A DNA stretch of 64,000 nt from Agrobacterium larrymoorei (GCF_013322225.1 NZ_JAAMFB010000016.1:248001-312000); one strand, 5' to 3'. Positions 45,551 through 55,627 are shown, counted from the first letter of the stretch. Notes: a model not told the origin generated them from the letters alone. Made by a program: numbers and translations.

Positions 45551-48357
45551 GCGCGTTGCCCTTCGTCTTCACCAGCCCTTTCATTCTGCTTGGCCTGCTT
45601 GCGCTGCCTGCCATCTGGTGGCTGCTGCGGCTCACGCCGCCGCGCCCGAAGACGGAAGTCTTCCCGCCCCTGCGCATTCTCGCAACGGTGCTGAAGCGTG
45701 AGGAAACGCCCTCGAAAAGCCCATGGTGGCTTACCCTTCTGCGCATGTTGCTGGCCGCCGCCGTCATTCTGGCGCTGGCCGATCCCGTCATCAATCCGCG
45801 CAACAACACGCTGGCTGGCAGCGGCCCGCTGGTGCTGATCGTGGATAACAGCTGGGCTTCCGCGCCGGACTGGGAGCGCCGCGTGCGCACCGCAGAAGCT
45901 TTGATTGGCGATGCCGAACGCGCCGAGCGCCCCGTTTCCATCGCTTTCACCGCCGACCGCGATCATGACGCCGAGCCCGGCACGACAGCGGCGGCACTTG
46001 AAAAGCTCGCCGCCGCAAAGCCGCAACCGCTGACGCCGGATCGCGTGCGCGCCGCAGAGGCGGTCCATGAAGCGCTCAACGGCACCACCCCCGGCACGCT
46101 TGCCTATATCACCGATGGCGTGGCAACACCGGAAGACCGCGCCGCACTCAGCAATCTCGCCAGCATTCAGCCATCCGAGTTCCGCGTCATCGAGGGCGAT
46201 GGGCAGGCCGTTACCGCCATCACCGGCGCGGAAAACGGGGCCGAGACGATGACCGTTTCGCTCTCGCGCCTCGAAACCGGCGGCCCGGCAAATGTCACCG
46301 TCAATGCGCAGGATAGTCAGGGTCGCATCCTCGCCAGCGCCGGCGCAACCTTCGCACCCGGTGCTGCGGAAACCACTGCAACGCTCAGCGCGCCTTTCGA
46401 ACTGCGCAACGATTTCGCCCGCCTCTCCATCGATCGCCTCTCCACCGCAGGTTCCACCCATTTGCTGGATGATGGCTTCCGCCGTCGCCGCGTGGCGCTT
46501 CTGGCTGGCGAAACCGGCAATGATTTCCAGCCGCTGCTTCAGCCGCTCTATTACATCAGCCGCGCCCTTCAGCCCTATGTCGATCTCGTTCCGCAGCGTC
46601 AGGCAGATCTCGCCGTCGCCATTCCTGAACTTCTGCAGTCCAATCCTTCCGTCATCGTCATGGCCGATATAGGTCGCCTGCCGCAGGAAACCTACGCGCC
46701 GCTGGAACGCTGGCTTTCGCGCGGCGGCACCCTGATCCGCTTCGCAGGCCCACGCCTTGCCGCCGCTCCGGCGGAAGACCCGCTGGTGCCAGTGACGCTT
46801 CGTCAGGGTGAGCGCGCCCTTGGCGGCGCGCTGTCCTGGGCAGAGCCGCAGCCGCTAGCAGACTTCCCCAAATTCGGCCCCTTTGCAGGCATGGCGAGAG
46901 CCGAAGGCGTGCACATCAAGCGGCAGGTTCTGGCAGAACCGACGCCTGATCTTGCCGAACGCACATGGGCAAGTCTTGCCGATGGCACCCCCCTCGTCAC
47001 CACCCGCAATGTCGATGCGGGCCGCATCGTGCTGTTCCATGTCAGCGCCGAAGCCAGCTGGTCCGATCTGCCGATTTCCGGCCATTTCGTGGAAATGCTG
47101 CGCCGTATCGTGCAGCTGTCGCAGGTCGGCGGCTCTTCCGCCTCGGCCAACGCTCCTGCCGCGGCACTCCCGCCTTACCGCGTACTCACGGCCACCGGCT
47201 CGCTTTCGCCTGAAATCGGCACCGCCCGCCCGCTGGAAGCACGCCCCGGCCAGAACCCGCTTGCCAGCTTCGATAACCCGCCCGGCCTTTACGGCACGGA
47301 ATCCGGTTTCGTTGCGCTTAACCTGTTGCCGCCCGGCGCTACGCTGCGCCCCATCGATACCGCGCTGGCAGGCACGTCGGTCGCGACGGAAGGCCTTGTT
47401 GGCGAAGCGGCAAAGTCGTTGCGCCCTGCCCTCTTCATCGCAGCCCTGCTCATGCTCTTTGCCGATAGCCTCATCATGCTCTTCATGAACGGCGTCTTCT
47501 CGCGCTTGCCCCGCGCACGCTCGTCCGCCGCCGCCATCCTCATCGCAGTCGCCAGCGCCTTTGCACTGATGACGCCCAGTCCAGTGCAGGCGGATGACAC
47601 AAAGCCGGGCGACGAGGCCATTCTCAACAGCCTCGACACCACCCACCTAGCCTATGTCCGCACCGGCGAGGACGATGTCGACCGCATTTCCCAGCAGGGC
47701 TTGCAGGGTCTGACCGAGTTCCTCACATGGCGCACCACGCTGGAACCCGGCGCGCCTGTCGGGCTCGATATTTCCAAGGACGAGCTGTCCTTCTATCCCA
47801 TCATCTACTGGCCAATTTCCGCCACGGCCCCCATGCCCTCGACCGCGGCCATCTCCCGCATCGATGCCTATATGCGCGCGGGCGGCACGGTGCTGTTCGA
47901 TACGCGCGACCAGTTCTCTTCCCTCGAAAGCGGCAGCACCAGCGCCAACGGCCAGCGCCTTCAGGAAATTCTCGCCAATGTCGATATTCCGCCGCTGGAA
48001 CCCGTCCCGCAGGACCACGTCGTCACGCGGTCCTTCTATCTCCTGAACAACTTCCCGGGTCGCTATAATGGCAGCCCGCTCTGGGTCGAATCCCGACAGG
48101 ATGCCACCCGCTCAACCTCCGGCGTGTCGTCGCAGGGCGATGGCGTTTCGCCCATCATCATCACCGGCAATGACTTCGCCGGTGCATTGGCCATCGATGA
48201 CAATGGCGCACCCGTGCTGCCCACCGTTCCGCCGGATGAGGTTCAGCGCGAACACGCCTTCCGCTCCGGCGTCAACATCATGATGTATATGCTGACCGGA
48301 AATTATAAGGCCGATCAGGTACATGTGCCCGATATCCTCCAGAGATTGGGGCAGTAA
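45547..48357 (+). CDS. DUF4159 membrane protein with BatA-like N-terminus
   Basis: 936 residues. The N-terminus (FVFTSPFILLGLLALPAIWW followed by LLRLTPPRP) matches the BatA-type membrane entry, and a second helix lies near 60-80. A VWA-like segment follows: LIVDNSWAS, where the MIDAS motif DxSxS has Ala at the last Ser, and YITDGV. The middle (about 310-470) has a glutamine-amidotransferase-like fold (SRGGTLIRFAGPRL). Two helices near 615-680 and a C-terminal DUF4159 domain (about 690-930) complete it. ATG overlaps the DUF58 stop. Substrate or partner unknown. Confidence 0.9.
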   Translation: MSALPFVFTSPFILLGLLALPAIWWLLRLTPPRPKTEVFPPLRILATVLKREETPSKSPWWLTLLRMLLAAAVILALADPVINPRNNTLAGSGPLVLIVDNSWASAPDWERRVRTAEALIGDAERAERPVSIAFTADRDHDAEPGTTAAALEKLAAAKPQPLTPDRVRAAEAVHEALNGTTPGTLAYITDGVATPEDRAALSNLASIQPSEFRVIEGDGQAVTAITGAENGAETMTVSLSRLETGGPANVTVNAQDSQGRILASAGATFAPGAAETTATLSAPFELRNDFARLSIDRLSTAGSTHLLDDGFRRRRVALLAGETGNDFQPLLQPLYYISRALQPYVDLVPQRQADLAVAIPELLQSNPSVIVMADIGRLPQETYAPLERWLSRGGTLIRFAGPRLAAAPAEDPLVPVTLRQGERALGGALSWAEPQPLADFPKFGPFAGMARAEGVHIKRQVLAEPTPDLAERTWASLADGTPLVTTRNVDAGRIVLFHVSAEASWSDLPISGHFVEMLRRIVQLSQVGGSSASANAPAAALPPYRVLTATGSLSPEIGTARPLEARPGQNPLASFDNPPGLYGTESGFVALNLLPPGATLRPIDTALAGTSVATEGLVGEAAKSLRPALFIAALLMLFADSLIMLFMNGVFSRLPRARSSAAAILIAVASAFALMTPSPVQADDTKPGDEAILNSLDTTHLAYVRTGEDDVDRISQQGLQGLTEFLTWRTTLEPGAPVGLDISKDELSFYPIIYWPISATAPMPSTAAISRIDAYMRAGGTVLFDTRDQFSSLESGSTSANGQRLQEILANVDIPPLEPVPQDHVVTRSFYLLNNFPGRYNGSPLWVESRQDATRSTSGVSSQGDGVSPIIITGNDFAGALAIDDNGAPVLPTVPPDEVQREHAFRSGVNIMMYMLTGNYKADQVHVPDILQRLGQ

Positions 48358-48360
48358 CGC

Positions 48361-50442
48361 ATGAATTTGACTTTCGCGCCCTTCCTCCCCTGGACTGTTC
48401 TCGCCATCCTCGCCGTCGCCGGCCTCATCCTCGCCGTCATCGGCCTGCTACGCGGCGTGCGCGGTGCGTGGTTGCGCGGGCTGGCGCTTGCGGCCCTGCT
48501 GCTCGCCATCGCAAACCCGCTGCTGACCAATGAAGAGCGCGAGCCGCTCTCGACCATCGTCCCCGTCATCGTGGATCGCTCGCAAAGTCAGGACGTGCAG
48601 CAACGTCACGAGCAGACCGATCAGGCACTGGCAACGCTGCGCGAACGCCTCGCCCGCTTCCCTCGAATCGAGCCGCGCGTCGTGGAGGTGGAGAACGATC
48701 CGAATAGCGATTCCCCCGCCACCAACCTCTTCTCCAGCCTTGCCGCAGCCGTCTCGGATGTCTCACCCTCACGCGTCGGCGGCGCGATTTTCCTCAGCGA
48801 TGGCCAGATCCACGATATCCCCAACGCCACGCCCAATATCGAACAGACCCTCGGCTTCAAAGCCCCCGTGCACGGCCTCATAACAGGCCGAGCCGATGAG
48901 TTCGATCGTCGCATCGAGGTCGTCCGCGCCCCGCGCTTCGGCATCGTCAATGAAGAACAGCAGCTGACGCTCCGCGTCTTCGATGAGGGCCGCACGCAGA
49001 GCGGATCGGCCAACGTCACCGTCAAGATGAACGGTCAGGAAATCGCCAATCTCCAAGCCGTTCCGGGCCGCCCCATTCCCTTTAGTTTCAAGGTGCCACG
49101 CGGCGGCAACAACGTCATGGAATTTTCCGTGGCGGAGCTTCCCGGCGAAGTCACCACCGCCAACAACCGTGCCGTCCACGTCATCGAAGGCATCCGCCAG
49201 AACCTGCGCGTACTGCTGGTTTCCGGCGAACCTCATGCCGGTGAACGCGCATGGCGCAACCTGCTGAAATCCGACACATCGGTCGATCTGGTGCACTTCA
49301 CCATTCTGCGCCCGCCGGAAAAGCAGGATGGCACGCCGATCAACGAACTGTCGCTGATCGCCTTTCCCACGCGCGAACTCTTCGTTGAAAAAATCAATGA
49401 TTTCGACCTGATCATCTTCGACCGCTACCAGCATCGCGGCGTGCTGCCGATCCTCTATTACGATTACATCGCCCAATATGTCGAAAAGGGCGGCGCGCTT
49501 TTGATTGCCGCTGGCCCCGAACATGCGGGCCAGGATTCTGTCGCACTGACCCCACTCTCATCGGTCTTGCCAGCCCAGCCAACAGGTCAGGTCAATCAAG
49601 CTCCCTTCTATCCCCGCCTCTCAGACGACGGGAAGAAACATCCGGTCACGCGCGGTCTTGATGGCTCGGCAGCAGAACCGCCGCAATGGGGCCGCTGGTT
49701 CCGCACCGTGGGCGTTGATCAGCCGCAGGGCCAGACGGTCATGCTCGGTGCCGGGCAAGACCCGCTTCTGGTGCTGAACCGTCAGGGCGAAGGCCGCGTC
49801 GCCATGCTGCTGTCCGATCAGGGTTGGCTCTGGGCGCGCGGCTTCGAAGGCGGTGGGCCGCATGTGGCGCTCTATCGCCGCATCGCGCATTGGCTGATGA
49901 AGGAACCCGAGCTTGAAGAAGAGGCTTTGACCGCCCGCGCCAATGGCCGCATGCTGGAAGTGACCCGCCAGACCATCGGCGATAATCCCGGCAACGCCAC
50001 GGTGAAATTCCCCTCCGGTAAGACGGAGACAATGAATTTCACCCAGACCGAACCCGGCCTCTACAAGATCGAGCGCCGAATGGACGAAACCGGGCTCTAC
50101 GAAATCGCCAACGGTGAATTCACCACGCTGGTCCATGTCGGCGCGGTCGATGCGCCGGAATTCAAGGCGATGATTTCTAGCACGGAAAATCTTAAGCCGG
50201 TGATCGATGCCACACGCGGCAGCATCCACCGTGTGGTGAACGATAATGGTCGCGTCGTGCTGCCGGATATCCTGCCCGTTCGAGGCGATGTCCGCGTGGC
50301 CGATAATGACCGCATGCTCATTCGCCTCACCGATGAAACCGTGCTCAAGGGCGTCAACACCCTGCCGCTCTTTGCCGGTTTCGCAGGTCTCGCCGCCCTG
50401 CTGCTCGCCTTCTCCGCGCTGTGGTGGCGTGAGGGTCGTTAA
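48361..50442 (+). CDS. Large VWA/GATase-like membrane protein of the MoxR operon
   Basis: 693 residues. Two N-terminal helices (about 10-32 and 38-58) are followed by a VWA-like domain with an intact MIDAS motif, VIVDRSQSQD (DxSxS), and IFLSDGQIHD. A glutamine-amidotransferase-like region (NLRVLLVSGEPHAGERAW, GGALLIAAGPEHAG) comes next and a C-terminal membrane helix (near 670-687) closes the protein. Thus the catalytic/regulatory part faces the periplasm between anchors. It follows the DUF4159 gene by 3 bases. With the degenerate MIDAS of that neighbour, it is the better candidate for MoxR-dependent metal loading. Confidence 0.87.
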   Translation: MNLTFAPFLPWTVLAILAVAGLILAVIGLLRGVRGAWLRGLALAALLLAIANPLLTNEEREPLSTIVPVIVDRSQSQDVQQRHEQTDQALATLRERLARFPRIEPRVVEVENDPNSDSPATNLFSSLAAAVSDVSPSRVGGAIFLSDGQIHDIPNATPNIEQTLGFKAPVHGLITGRADEFDRRIEVVRAPRFGIVNEEQQLTLRVFDEGRTQSGSANVTVKMNGQEIANLQAVPGRPIPFSFKVPRGGNNVMEFSVAELPGEVTTANNRAVHVIEGIRQNLRVLLVSGEPHAGERAWRNLLKSDTSVDLVHFTILRPPEKQDGTPINELSLIAFPTRELFVEKINDFDLIIFDRYQHRGVLPILYYDYIAQYVEKGGALLIAAGPEHAGQDSVALTPLSSVLPAQPTGQVNQAPFYPRLSDDGKKHPVTRGLDGSAAEPPQWGRWFRTVGVDQPQGQTVMLGAGQDPLLVLNRQGEGRVAMLLSDQGWLWARGFEGGGPHVALYRRIAHWLMKEPELEEEALTARANGRMLEVTRQTIGDNPGNATVKFPSGKTETMNFTQTEPGLYKIERRMDETGLYEIANGEFTTLVHVGAVDAPEFKAMISSTENLKPVIDATRGSIHRVVNDNGRVVLPDILPVRGDVRVADNDRMLIRLTDETVLKGVNTLPLFAGFAGLAALLLAFSALWWREGR

Positions 50443-50445
50443 GGC

Positions 50446-50865
50446 ATGAACTATGAAATCAACCTAACCGATGGCGCAGACGACGAAGCCAAAGCCACTA
50501 TTCTCGGTGCGCTGAAGAACTACAACGTCAACCGCTTCGGTTCAGCCGAATGGAAAGACATCGTCATCTCATTGAAAAACGAAGATGGCAATGTGATCGG
50601 CGGTCTAGCCGGTCAAACGGCCCGGAGCTGGCTCTATACCGCCCTCTTGTTCATCCCAGAGGAACTGCGCGGTCACGGCCTCGGTCCGAAACTGCTCGGC
50701 ATGGCAGAAGATGAAGCCCGCCAACGCGGCTGCAAGGGTGCCTATATCGACACCATGAGCCCGGAGGCGCTCTCTTTATATCAAAGATGCGGCTATACAA
50801 TCTTCGGCCAGATCGAGGATTTCGGCGACGGCATCACGATGACCTATTTGAAGAAGAACTTTTAA
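50446..50865 (+). CDS. GNAT-family N-acetyltransferase
   Basis: 139 residues, single GNAT fold. The acetyl-CoA-binding motif reads FIPEELRGHGLGPKLLGMAE, and SPEALSLYQRCGYTIFGQIE is the C-terminal motif. It starts 3 bases after the large VWA-like gene, so it should belong to the same transcript, though GNAT genes are often passengers. The substrate is unknown. Confidence 0.87.
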   Translation: MNYEINLTDGADDEAKATILGALKNYNVNRFGSAEWKDIVISLKNEDGNVIGGLAGQTARSWLYTALLFIPEELRGHGLGPKLLGMAEDEARQRGCKGAYIDTMSPEALSLYQRCGYTIFGQIEDFGDGITMTYLKKNF

Positions 50866-50889
50866 CGCGACCTAACTTTATGGCTGGTC

Positions 50890-51738
50890 ATGACAGACAG
50901 TGAATCTTTCTCGCCCATCACCGTAAATGTTGGTGACGCTCACGTGACCGCGTTCTTTGATGGTTTCCTTACAACAGCCATCGGCCAATTGTACCGCCGT
51001 GGTTTGGACTCTCCGACGCCGGAGGAATTTCCGGACACGCCTGACGGACTGTGCGTCAATGCGTTTCTGGTCCAGACAGGCGGAAAGAACGTTTTGATCG
51101 ACACCGGTTCTGGCGAATTCTTTGGCCCGGACCATGGAAAGCTGATCGGCGCTCTCGAAGCCTTCGGCATTGGTGCCCATGAGGTTGACGACATCATACT
51201 CACCCACATCCACGCCGATCATTCCGGCGGACTGATTGTCGGCGGTGAGCCAGTCTTTACAAATGCGGAACTTCATATCGCCCGAACGGAAGCATCCTTC
51301 TGGCTCGCGCATGATGGTTCGAACCTGACGGATAGGCTTCGCGGCCAGATCGAGCGCGCCCACGCCGCTATCGACCCCTATATGGCCGAGGGCCGCGTGT
51401 CGTATTTTGACGATGACGGCATCATCTTGCCGAACTTCAGCTCAACCCTTCGTGCGGGTCATACGCCCGGCCACATTTCTGTGCGGTTTGAAAGCGGCAG
51501 GCAAGCAATCAACTTCGTGGGCGATATCGTTCATGGCGACAGCGTTCAGTTTTACGATCCGTCCGTCACGATCACGTTCGATTATGATCAGCCCGCTGCG
51601 GCGGCCGCCCGGATCGAGGCCTTTGCCAATCTGGCAAGAAACGTCGAACTCATCGCCGCTGCCCATCTGCCCTATCCGGGCATCGGCTTTATCCGGCGCG
51701 AAGACGAATATTTCAGGTACGAGCCTTATTCAGGCTAA
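50890..51738 (+). CDS. MBL-fold metallo-hydrolase
   Basis: 282 residues. The metal motif THIHADHSGG (HxHxDH) lies near residue 100. Later metal ligands are in RAGHTPGHIS and FVGDIVHGD. The layout matches the small-molecule MBL hydrolases related to lactonases (AttM/AiiB-like), which in Agrobacterium include acyl-homoserine lactonases. The sequence does not decide the substrate. No signal peptide. A 24-base gap separates it from the GNAT gene. Confidence 0.88.
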   Translation: MTDSESFSPITVNVGDAHVTAFFDGFLTTAIGQLYRRGLDSPTPEEFPDTPDGLCVNAFLVQTGGKNVLIDTGSGEFFGPDHGKLIGALEAFGIGAHEVDDIILTHIHADHSGGLIVGGEPVFTNAELHIARTEASFWLAHDGSNLTDRLRGQIERAHAAIDPYMAEGRVSYFDDDGIILPNFSSTLRAGHTPGHISVRFESGRQAINFVGDIVHGDSVQFYDPSVTITFDYDQPAAAAARIEAFANLARNVELIAAAHLPYPGIGFIRREDEYFRYEPYSG

Positions 51739-51748
51739 CGGTCTATAA

Positions 51749-51779
51749 GAGCAAGAGGGAGCCTCGCCCGCTCTTGCTC
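51749..51779. terminator. Bidirectional terminator-like hairpin
   Basis: A 9-bp perfect stem, GAGCAAGAG with CTCTTGCTC, with a 13-base loop. It lies between the convergent MBL and MFS genes. No long T-run on either strand. Confidence 0.55.
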
Positions 51780-51786
51780 AGTCGTA

Positions 51787-53100
51787 TCAGGACAGAGCCA
51801 CCTGCCGCGTCTCGGCATTAATCATGCTTGCTGCAATCGCCGCAATCACCAGCAGACCGGCAAAAATTCCCACCGCAAAGCCAAAGCCCTGCGCGATGGC
51901 GTAACCAAGCAGGGATGGTGCCAGCAGGCCGCCAAGGCGGGCCATCCCACCGGCAGCACCCATGCCGGTTGCGCGGGATTCGGTTGGGTAAAGCTCCGGC
52001 GTATAGGCATAGAGCGCGCCCCATGTGCCGAGCAGCGCAAAGCTCATGAGCAGCAGCGAGGTTGCAATGAGCGCACCGCTACCAGCCAGCGTGAAAAGTA
52101 GGCAACCTAGTGCGGAAAGCAGGCAGAAGCCGACGAGTGTCGGTTTGCGGCCCCATTTCTCGACACCATATGCAGCAAGGGCATACCCCGGAATTTGCGC
52201 AAGCGCGACGAGAACGAGGAATCCATAGCCCCGCACGAAGCCGAAGCCTTCGCCCGCAAGCCGCGCCGGCATCCAGGTGAAGACGCCATAATAGGAAACC
52301 GATACCAGAAACCAGATCGCCAAGATCATGATGCTGCGTTGACGTAAAGCGGGTGAGAATATGCCCTGCCCCTTGGCTCCGTTAGCGTGCGCAAGTCCGG
52401 TCTTGGCATCCAACGTTGCCCGGCCATTCACCCGCAACATCGTATTCACCACCACCTTGGCCTCGTCAGGACGCCCGTTTTTCAAAAGATAAAGCGGCGA
52501 TTCAGGCACCATGAAACGCAGGCCGATGCCGATTAATGCAGGAAAGGCCGTCACAGCGAAAATATAGCGCCAAGCGTCTTCTACACCGGCAAGACTTGCA
52601 CCCCAGGCAGCGAGCGCCACGACCAGCGTGCCAACGGCCCAGAAGCCTTCCAGAATGACCAGCCAGCGTCCACGATTTTTTGCTGGCAGAAACTCCGCCA
52701 TCATCGCGTAGTCCACCGGCAGCGTACCGCCCACCGCAGCCCCGGTCAGAAAACGCAGTACCAGAAGAATGGTGAAATCCGGTGCGAAAATCGAAAGCAC
52801 GCCGAACACCGCATCGCAGGCGACAGTTCCGATAAGAACACGGCGACGTCCATAACGATCTGCAAGGCGTCCAAATCCAACCGCGCCCAGCAACATGCCG
52901 AGGAAAAATGCCGTACCCGTTTGCAGCGCCTGCGGCACCGTTAACCCGAAGGTCGCGGCAATGGAGGCGGCGGTGAAGCCGACAGCCAGAACCTGCATGG
53001 CATCCGCCGCCCATACGAGACCGAAAATTCCCATCAACCGTCGCTGATAGGCACCCGCACCTGCGCGATCCAGCGCATCGTTCATCGTGATTGCAGTCAT
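51787..53100 (-). CDS. MFS transporter, sugar/aromatic-acid symporter type
   Basis: 437 residues with 12 predicted helices. The loop 2-3 motif GRLADRYGRRRVLIG is typical of the major facilitator superfamily, and PESPLYLLKNGRPDEAKVVV matches the central loop of the sugar porter/aromatic acid:H+ symporter branch. The C-terminal half has YTPELYPTESRATGMG, another signature of that branch. Substrate unknown. No regulator lies beside it. Confidence 0.9.
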   Translation of the reverse strand: MTAITMNDALDRAGAGAYQRRLMGIFGLVWAADAMQVLAVGFTAASIAATFGLTVPQALQTGTAFFLGMLLGAVGFGRLADRYGRRRVLIGTVACDAVFGVLSIFAPDFTILLVLRFLTGAAVGGTLPVDYAMMAEFLPAKNRGRWLVILEGFWAVGTLVVALAAWGASLAGVEDAWRYIFAVTAFPALIGIGLRFMVPESPLYLLKNGRPDEAKVVVNTMLRVNGRATLDAKTGLAHANGAKGQGIFSPALRQRSIMILAIWFLVSVSYYGVFTWMPARLAGEGFGFVRGYGFLVLVALAQIPGYALAAYGVEKWGRKPTLVGFCLLSALGCLLFTLAGSGALIATSLLLMSFALLGTWGALYAYTPELYPTESRATGMGAAGGMARLGGLLAPSLLGYAIAQGFGFAVGIFAGLLVIAAIAASMINAETRQVALS

Positions 53101-53193
53101 CCCGCTCCCCTTGAGAAATCAACCTGTGCCACCGCTGCGGCACAAGTGCTAGGAGGTGAGAGACGCTGTCAAGCCTTGTTTAACAGGCTTTCA

Positions 53194-53763
53194 TCAGCTG
53201 GCCGCCAGTAAAATCGGTTCAAACGCAATTTCCTGTGTGTCGCCAACAGATAAATCCGTGTCGCACTGGCGCCAGCCGATCGCACCCTTCAACCGGGCAT
53301 GTACATCCTCGTTCAGCGGAACAACGAGAACGCGATTCATATCCACAGGGCCGGGGAAATCAAGCGCGCCGTAGGCTACCTTCTCGAAACCAAGCGGCAT
53401 GTAATAGGGTGGATCGCCGATCAGGATCACCGCTTCGGAACCCTTGCGTTTGGCCGCTGCAATTGCAATCCGCACCAGCTCCCGGCCAATGCCCATATTC
53501 TTGTGCGAAGGCCGCACGGCCAGCGGCCCAAGCATATGGCCCTTCACCCCGCCCGCCAGAACGGGCGTCATCCGCACCGAAGCAATCGTCTCGCCATCGT
53601 CGGCGCAGATGTAGGAAAGCGCACGATCATGCGGCCCCTGCTCGCGAATTCGCGCTGCGGCGCGCGTGTGCCGACCGGGACCAAAAGCTTCTTCGTTGAT
53701 GAGTTCGATAACGGCGTCGTGGGACGCGTCTTCTGTGAGGTAGACAAGTTCATGCTTGGACAT
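53194..53763 (-). CDS. GNAT-family N-acetyltransferase
   Basis: 189 residues. The acetyl-CoA motif reads AVRPSHKNMGIGRELVRIAI, and GDPPYYMPLGFEKVAYG is typical of the branch of predicted acetyltransferases formerly grouped as COG3153. The C-terminal part predicts a small beta extension. Monocistronic. Substrate unknown. Confidence 0.87.
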   Translation of the reverse strand: MSKHELVYLTEDASHDAVIELINEEAFGPGRHTRAAARIREQGPHDRALSYICADDGETIASVRMTPVLAGGVKGHMLGPLAVRPSHKNMGIGRELVRIAIAAAKRKGSEAVILIGDPPYYMPLGFEKVAYGALDFPGPVDMNRVLVVPLNEDVHARLKGAIGWRQCDTDLSVGDTQEIAFEPILLAAS

Positions 53764-54057
53764 GAGGAGACCGAAACCTTGGATACGGACATGACGATGT
53801 GCGACGGTGCACCTGACAATAGCCTGACAGGGCGTTGAAAAGCGTCAGCGTCGTCGGAGCGTCCGTGGTGCGATCATAGTGAAGAATTTCCTCGAAATTG
53901 TGGAAATCGCAATTATCAGGAAAATTCGGCACCGTCCAGAACAAAACATCTGATCCTTACATTCACGAGATAAGAACGAACTGTTCAACGATCCGAGGGT
54001 TCGTTTAGCGGCTTCGTTCAATTAGAGTGAACTTGATCACGAGCAAGGAGACGAAAC
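53764..54057. other. Divergent intergenic region
   Basis: About 294 bases between the GNAT gene and the glutathionyl-hydroquinone reductase gene. The end near 54030-54050 carries AAGGAG as ribosome-binding site for the latter. No RNA gene or repeat was recognised. Confidence 0.35.
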
Positions 54058-55050
54058 ATGGGCAGACTGGTTGAAGGCGTTTGGCAGGACGTGTGGTACG
54101 ACACGAAGGAAACCAAAGGCCACTTCAAACGCAGCGCTTCCCAGTTTCGCAACTGGGTGACGGCGGATGGCGAGCCCGGGCCTTCCGGCAATGGCGGTTT
54201 CAAGGCGGAGAAAGACCGCTATCATCTCTATGTTTCGCTCGCCTGTCCCTGGGCGCACCGCACCCTTATCTTCCGCAAGCTGAAAAAGCTGGAGGATTTC
54301 ATTTCGGTGTCCGTGGTCGATCCGTTGATGCTGGAAAATGGCTGGGAATTCAAAGTAGAGAACAAACGTACTCCCGGCGCGACCGAGGATCATCTCTTCG
54401 GCTTGTCGACGCTGTGGCAAGTCTACACCAAGGCAGACCCGAAATATTCTGGACGCGTGACTGTGCCTGTGCTGTGGGATAAAAGCCAGAACACAATCGT
54501 TTCGAACGAATCGGCGGAAATCATCCGTATGTTCAACAGCGCTTTTAACGGCCTCACGGGATCGGAAACGGATTATTACCCTGAGCAAAGCCGCTCCGAA
54601 ATCGATAAGCTGAACGACCTGATCTACGACACCATCAACAACGGCGTCTACAAGGCTGGCTTTGCCACCACTCAGGAGGCCTATCAGGAAAATGCCACCA
54701 AGGTCTTCGAAACGCTGGATATTCTGGAAGAAAAACTGACCAGAAAGCGCTTCTTGCTGGGTGCCGAACAAACGGAGGCGGACTGGCGGCTGTTCACGAC
54801 CCTGGTTCGTTTCGAGCCTGTCTATGTCGGTCACTTCAAATGCAACATCCGCCGCATTCACGATTATCCGAACCTGACAGGCTATCTGCGCGATCTCTAC
54901 CAGACGCCCGGCGTGCCGGAAACGGTCAATATGCGCCACATCAAGGAGCATTATTACCGCAGTCACAAAACCATCAATCCCACCGGCATCGTTCCCGTGG
55001 GGCCAGAGCTTGATTTGGACAAGGCTCATGACCGGGCGCGGCTAGGTTAA
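54058..55050 (+). CDS. Glutathionyl-hydroquinone reductase (Xi-class glutathione S-transferase)
   Basis: 330 residues. SLACPWAHRTLIFRKL carries the catalytic Cys of the CPWA motif. Then come VPVLWDKSQNTIVSNESAEI and, at the C-terminus, YVGHFKCNIRRIHDYPNL and HYYRSHKTINPTGIVPVGP, all hallmarks of YqjG/PcpF-type enzymes. These reduce glutathionylated hydroquinones to free hydroquinones, in quinone detoxification or aromatic degradation. Strong ribosome-binding site AAGGAG upstream. Confidence 0.94.
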   Translation: MGRLVEGVWQDVWYDTKETKGHFKRSASQFRNWVTADGEPGPSGNGGFKAEKDRYHLYVSLACPWAHRTLIFRKLKKLEDFISVSVVDPLMLENGWEFKVENKRTPGATEDHLFGLSTLWQVYTKADPKYSGRVTVPVLWDKSQNTIVSNESAEIIRMFNSAFNGLTGSETDYYPEQSRSEIDKLNDLIYDTINNGVYKAGFATTQEAYQENATKVFETLDILEEKLTRKRFLLGAEQTEADWRLFTTLVRFEPVYVGHFKCNIRRIHDYPNLTGYLRDLYQTPGVPETVNMRHIKEHYYRSHKTINPTGIVPVGPELDLDKAHDRARLG

Positions 55051-55052
55051 GC

Positions 55053-55547
55053 TTACCAGTAATCGTCCGGCGTCGCCTCGCCACCCAATTCCGTAAGTCG
55101 CCTGCGGGTGGCGGGTGTCGTGCCTTCAGGCAGGGCATCGAGGGAAAAGAAGCCACTCTCGCTGATCTCCCGATCCGGAACTTTCGCCGCGGTTTGGCGA
55201 ACATCCAGCCGGTAGAGCAACACATGATCTCGATCGCTGGTGCGGTTGTTAAAATAGACGTGAAAAAGCTTAGGCGTTGAGGTCGCAGCGAGATTGCCTT
55301 CTTCGCGAATTTCCTTGTGCAGCGCCTGCAGCCCGGTTTCGTGCCGCTCCACCCCGCCCCCGGGCAGATGCCAGCCGGAAATATAGGTGTGGCGCACCAG
55401 AAAGACCCTGCCCTCCACATCGAAACACGCTCCTCGCACACCAAGCGTCATGCCGCGTCGGTAAAAGAAGAAGAGGTGCAAGACGCGTTTAGCCATGTTT
55501 CGAAAAATACGCCGGAACCCTTGCCCGCTGACAATGTTTTCACTCAA
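55053..55547 (-). CDS. Nudix-family hydrolase with degenerate Nudix box, TTG start
   Basis: 164 residues if it starts at TTG 55547, which has GGAGAG 7 bases upstream; the ATG at 55496 has no such site. The domain reads TLGVRGACFDVEGRVFLVRH, then GWHLPGGGVERHE and LHKEIREEGNL. In the Nudix box the usual Arg is Lys and the last Gly is Asn, so activity may be altered. It converges on the reductase gene, with 2 bases between stops. Confidence 0.85.
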   Translation of the reverse strand: MSENIVSGQGFRRIFRNMAKRVLHLFFFYRRGMTLGVRGACFDVEGRVFLVRHTYISGWHLPGGGVERHETGLQALHKEIREEGNLAATSTPKLFHVYFNNRTSDRDHVLLYRLDVRQTAAKVPDREISESGFFSLDALPEGTTPATRRRLTELGGEATPDDYW

Positions 55548-55627
55548 CGCTCAACTCTCCTTTATCCCATTGAAAAATCGGGGTTTCGCGTTGGACGCCC
55601 GCTAAACCATACGTTATGGCTGAATGC

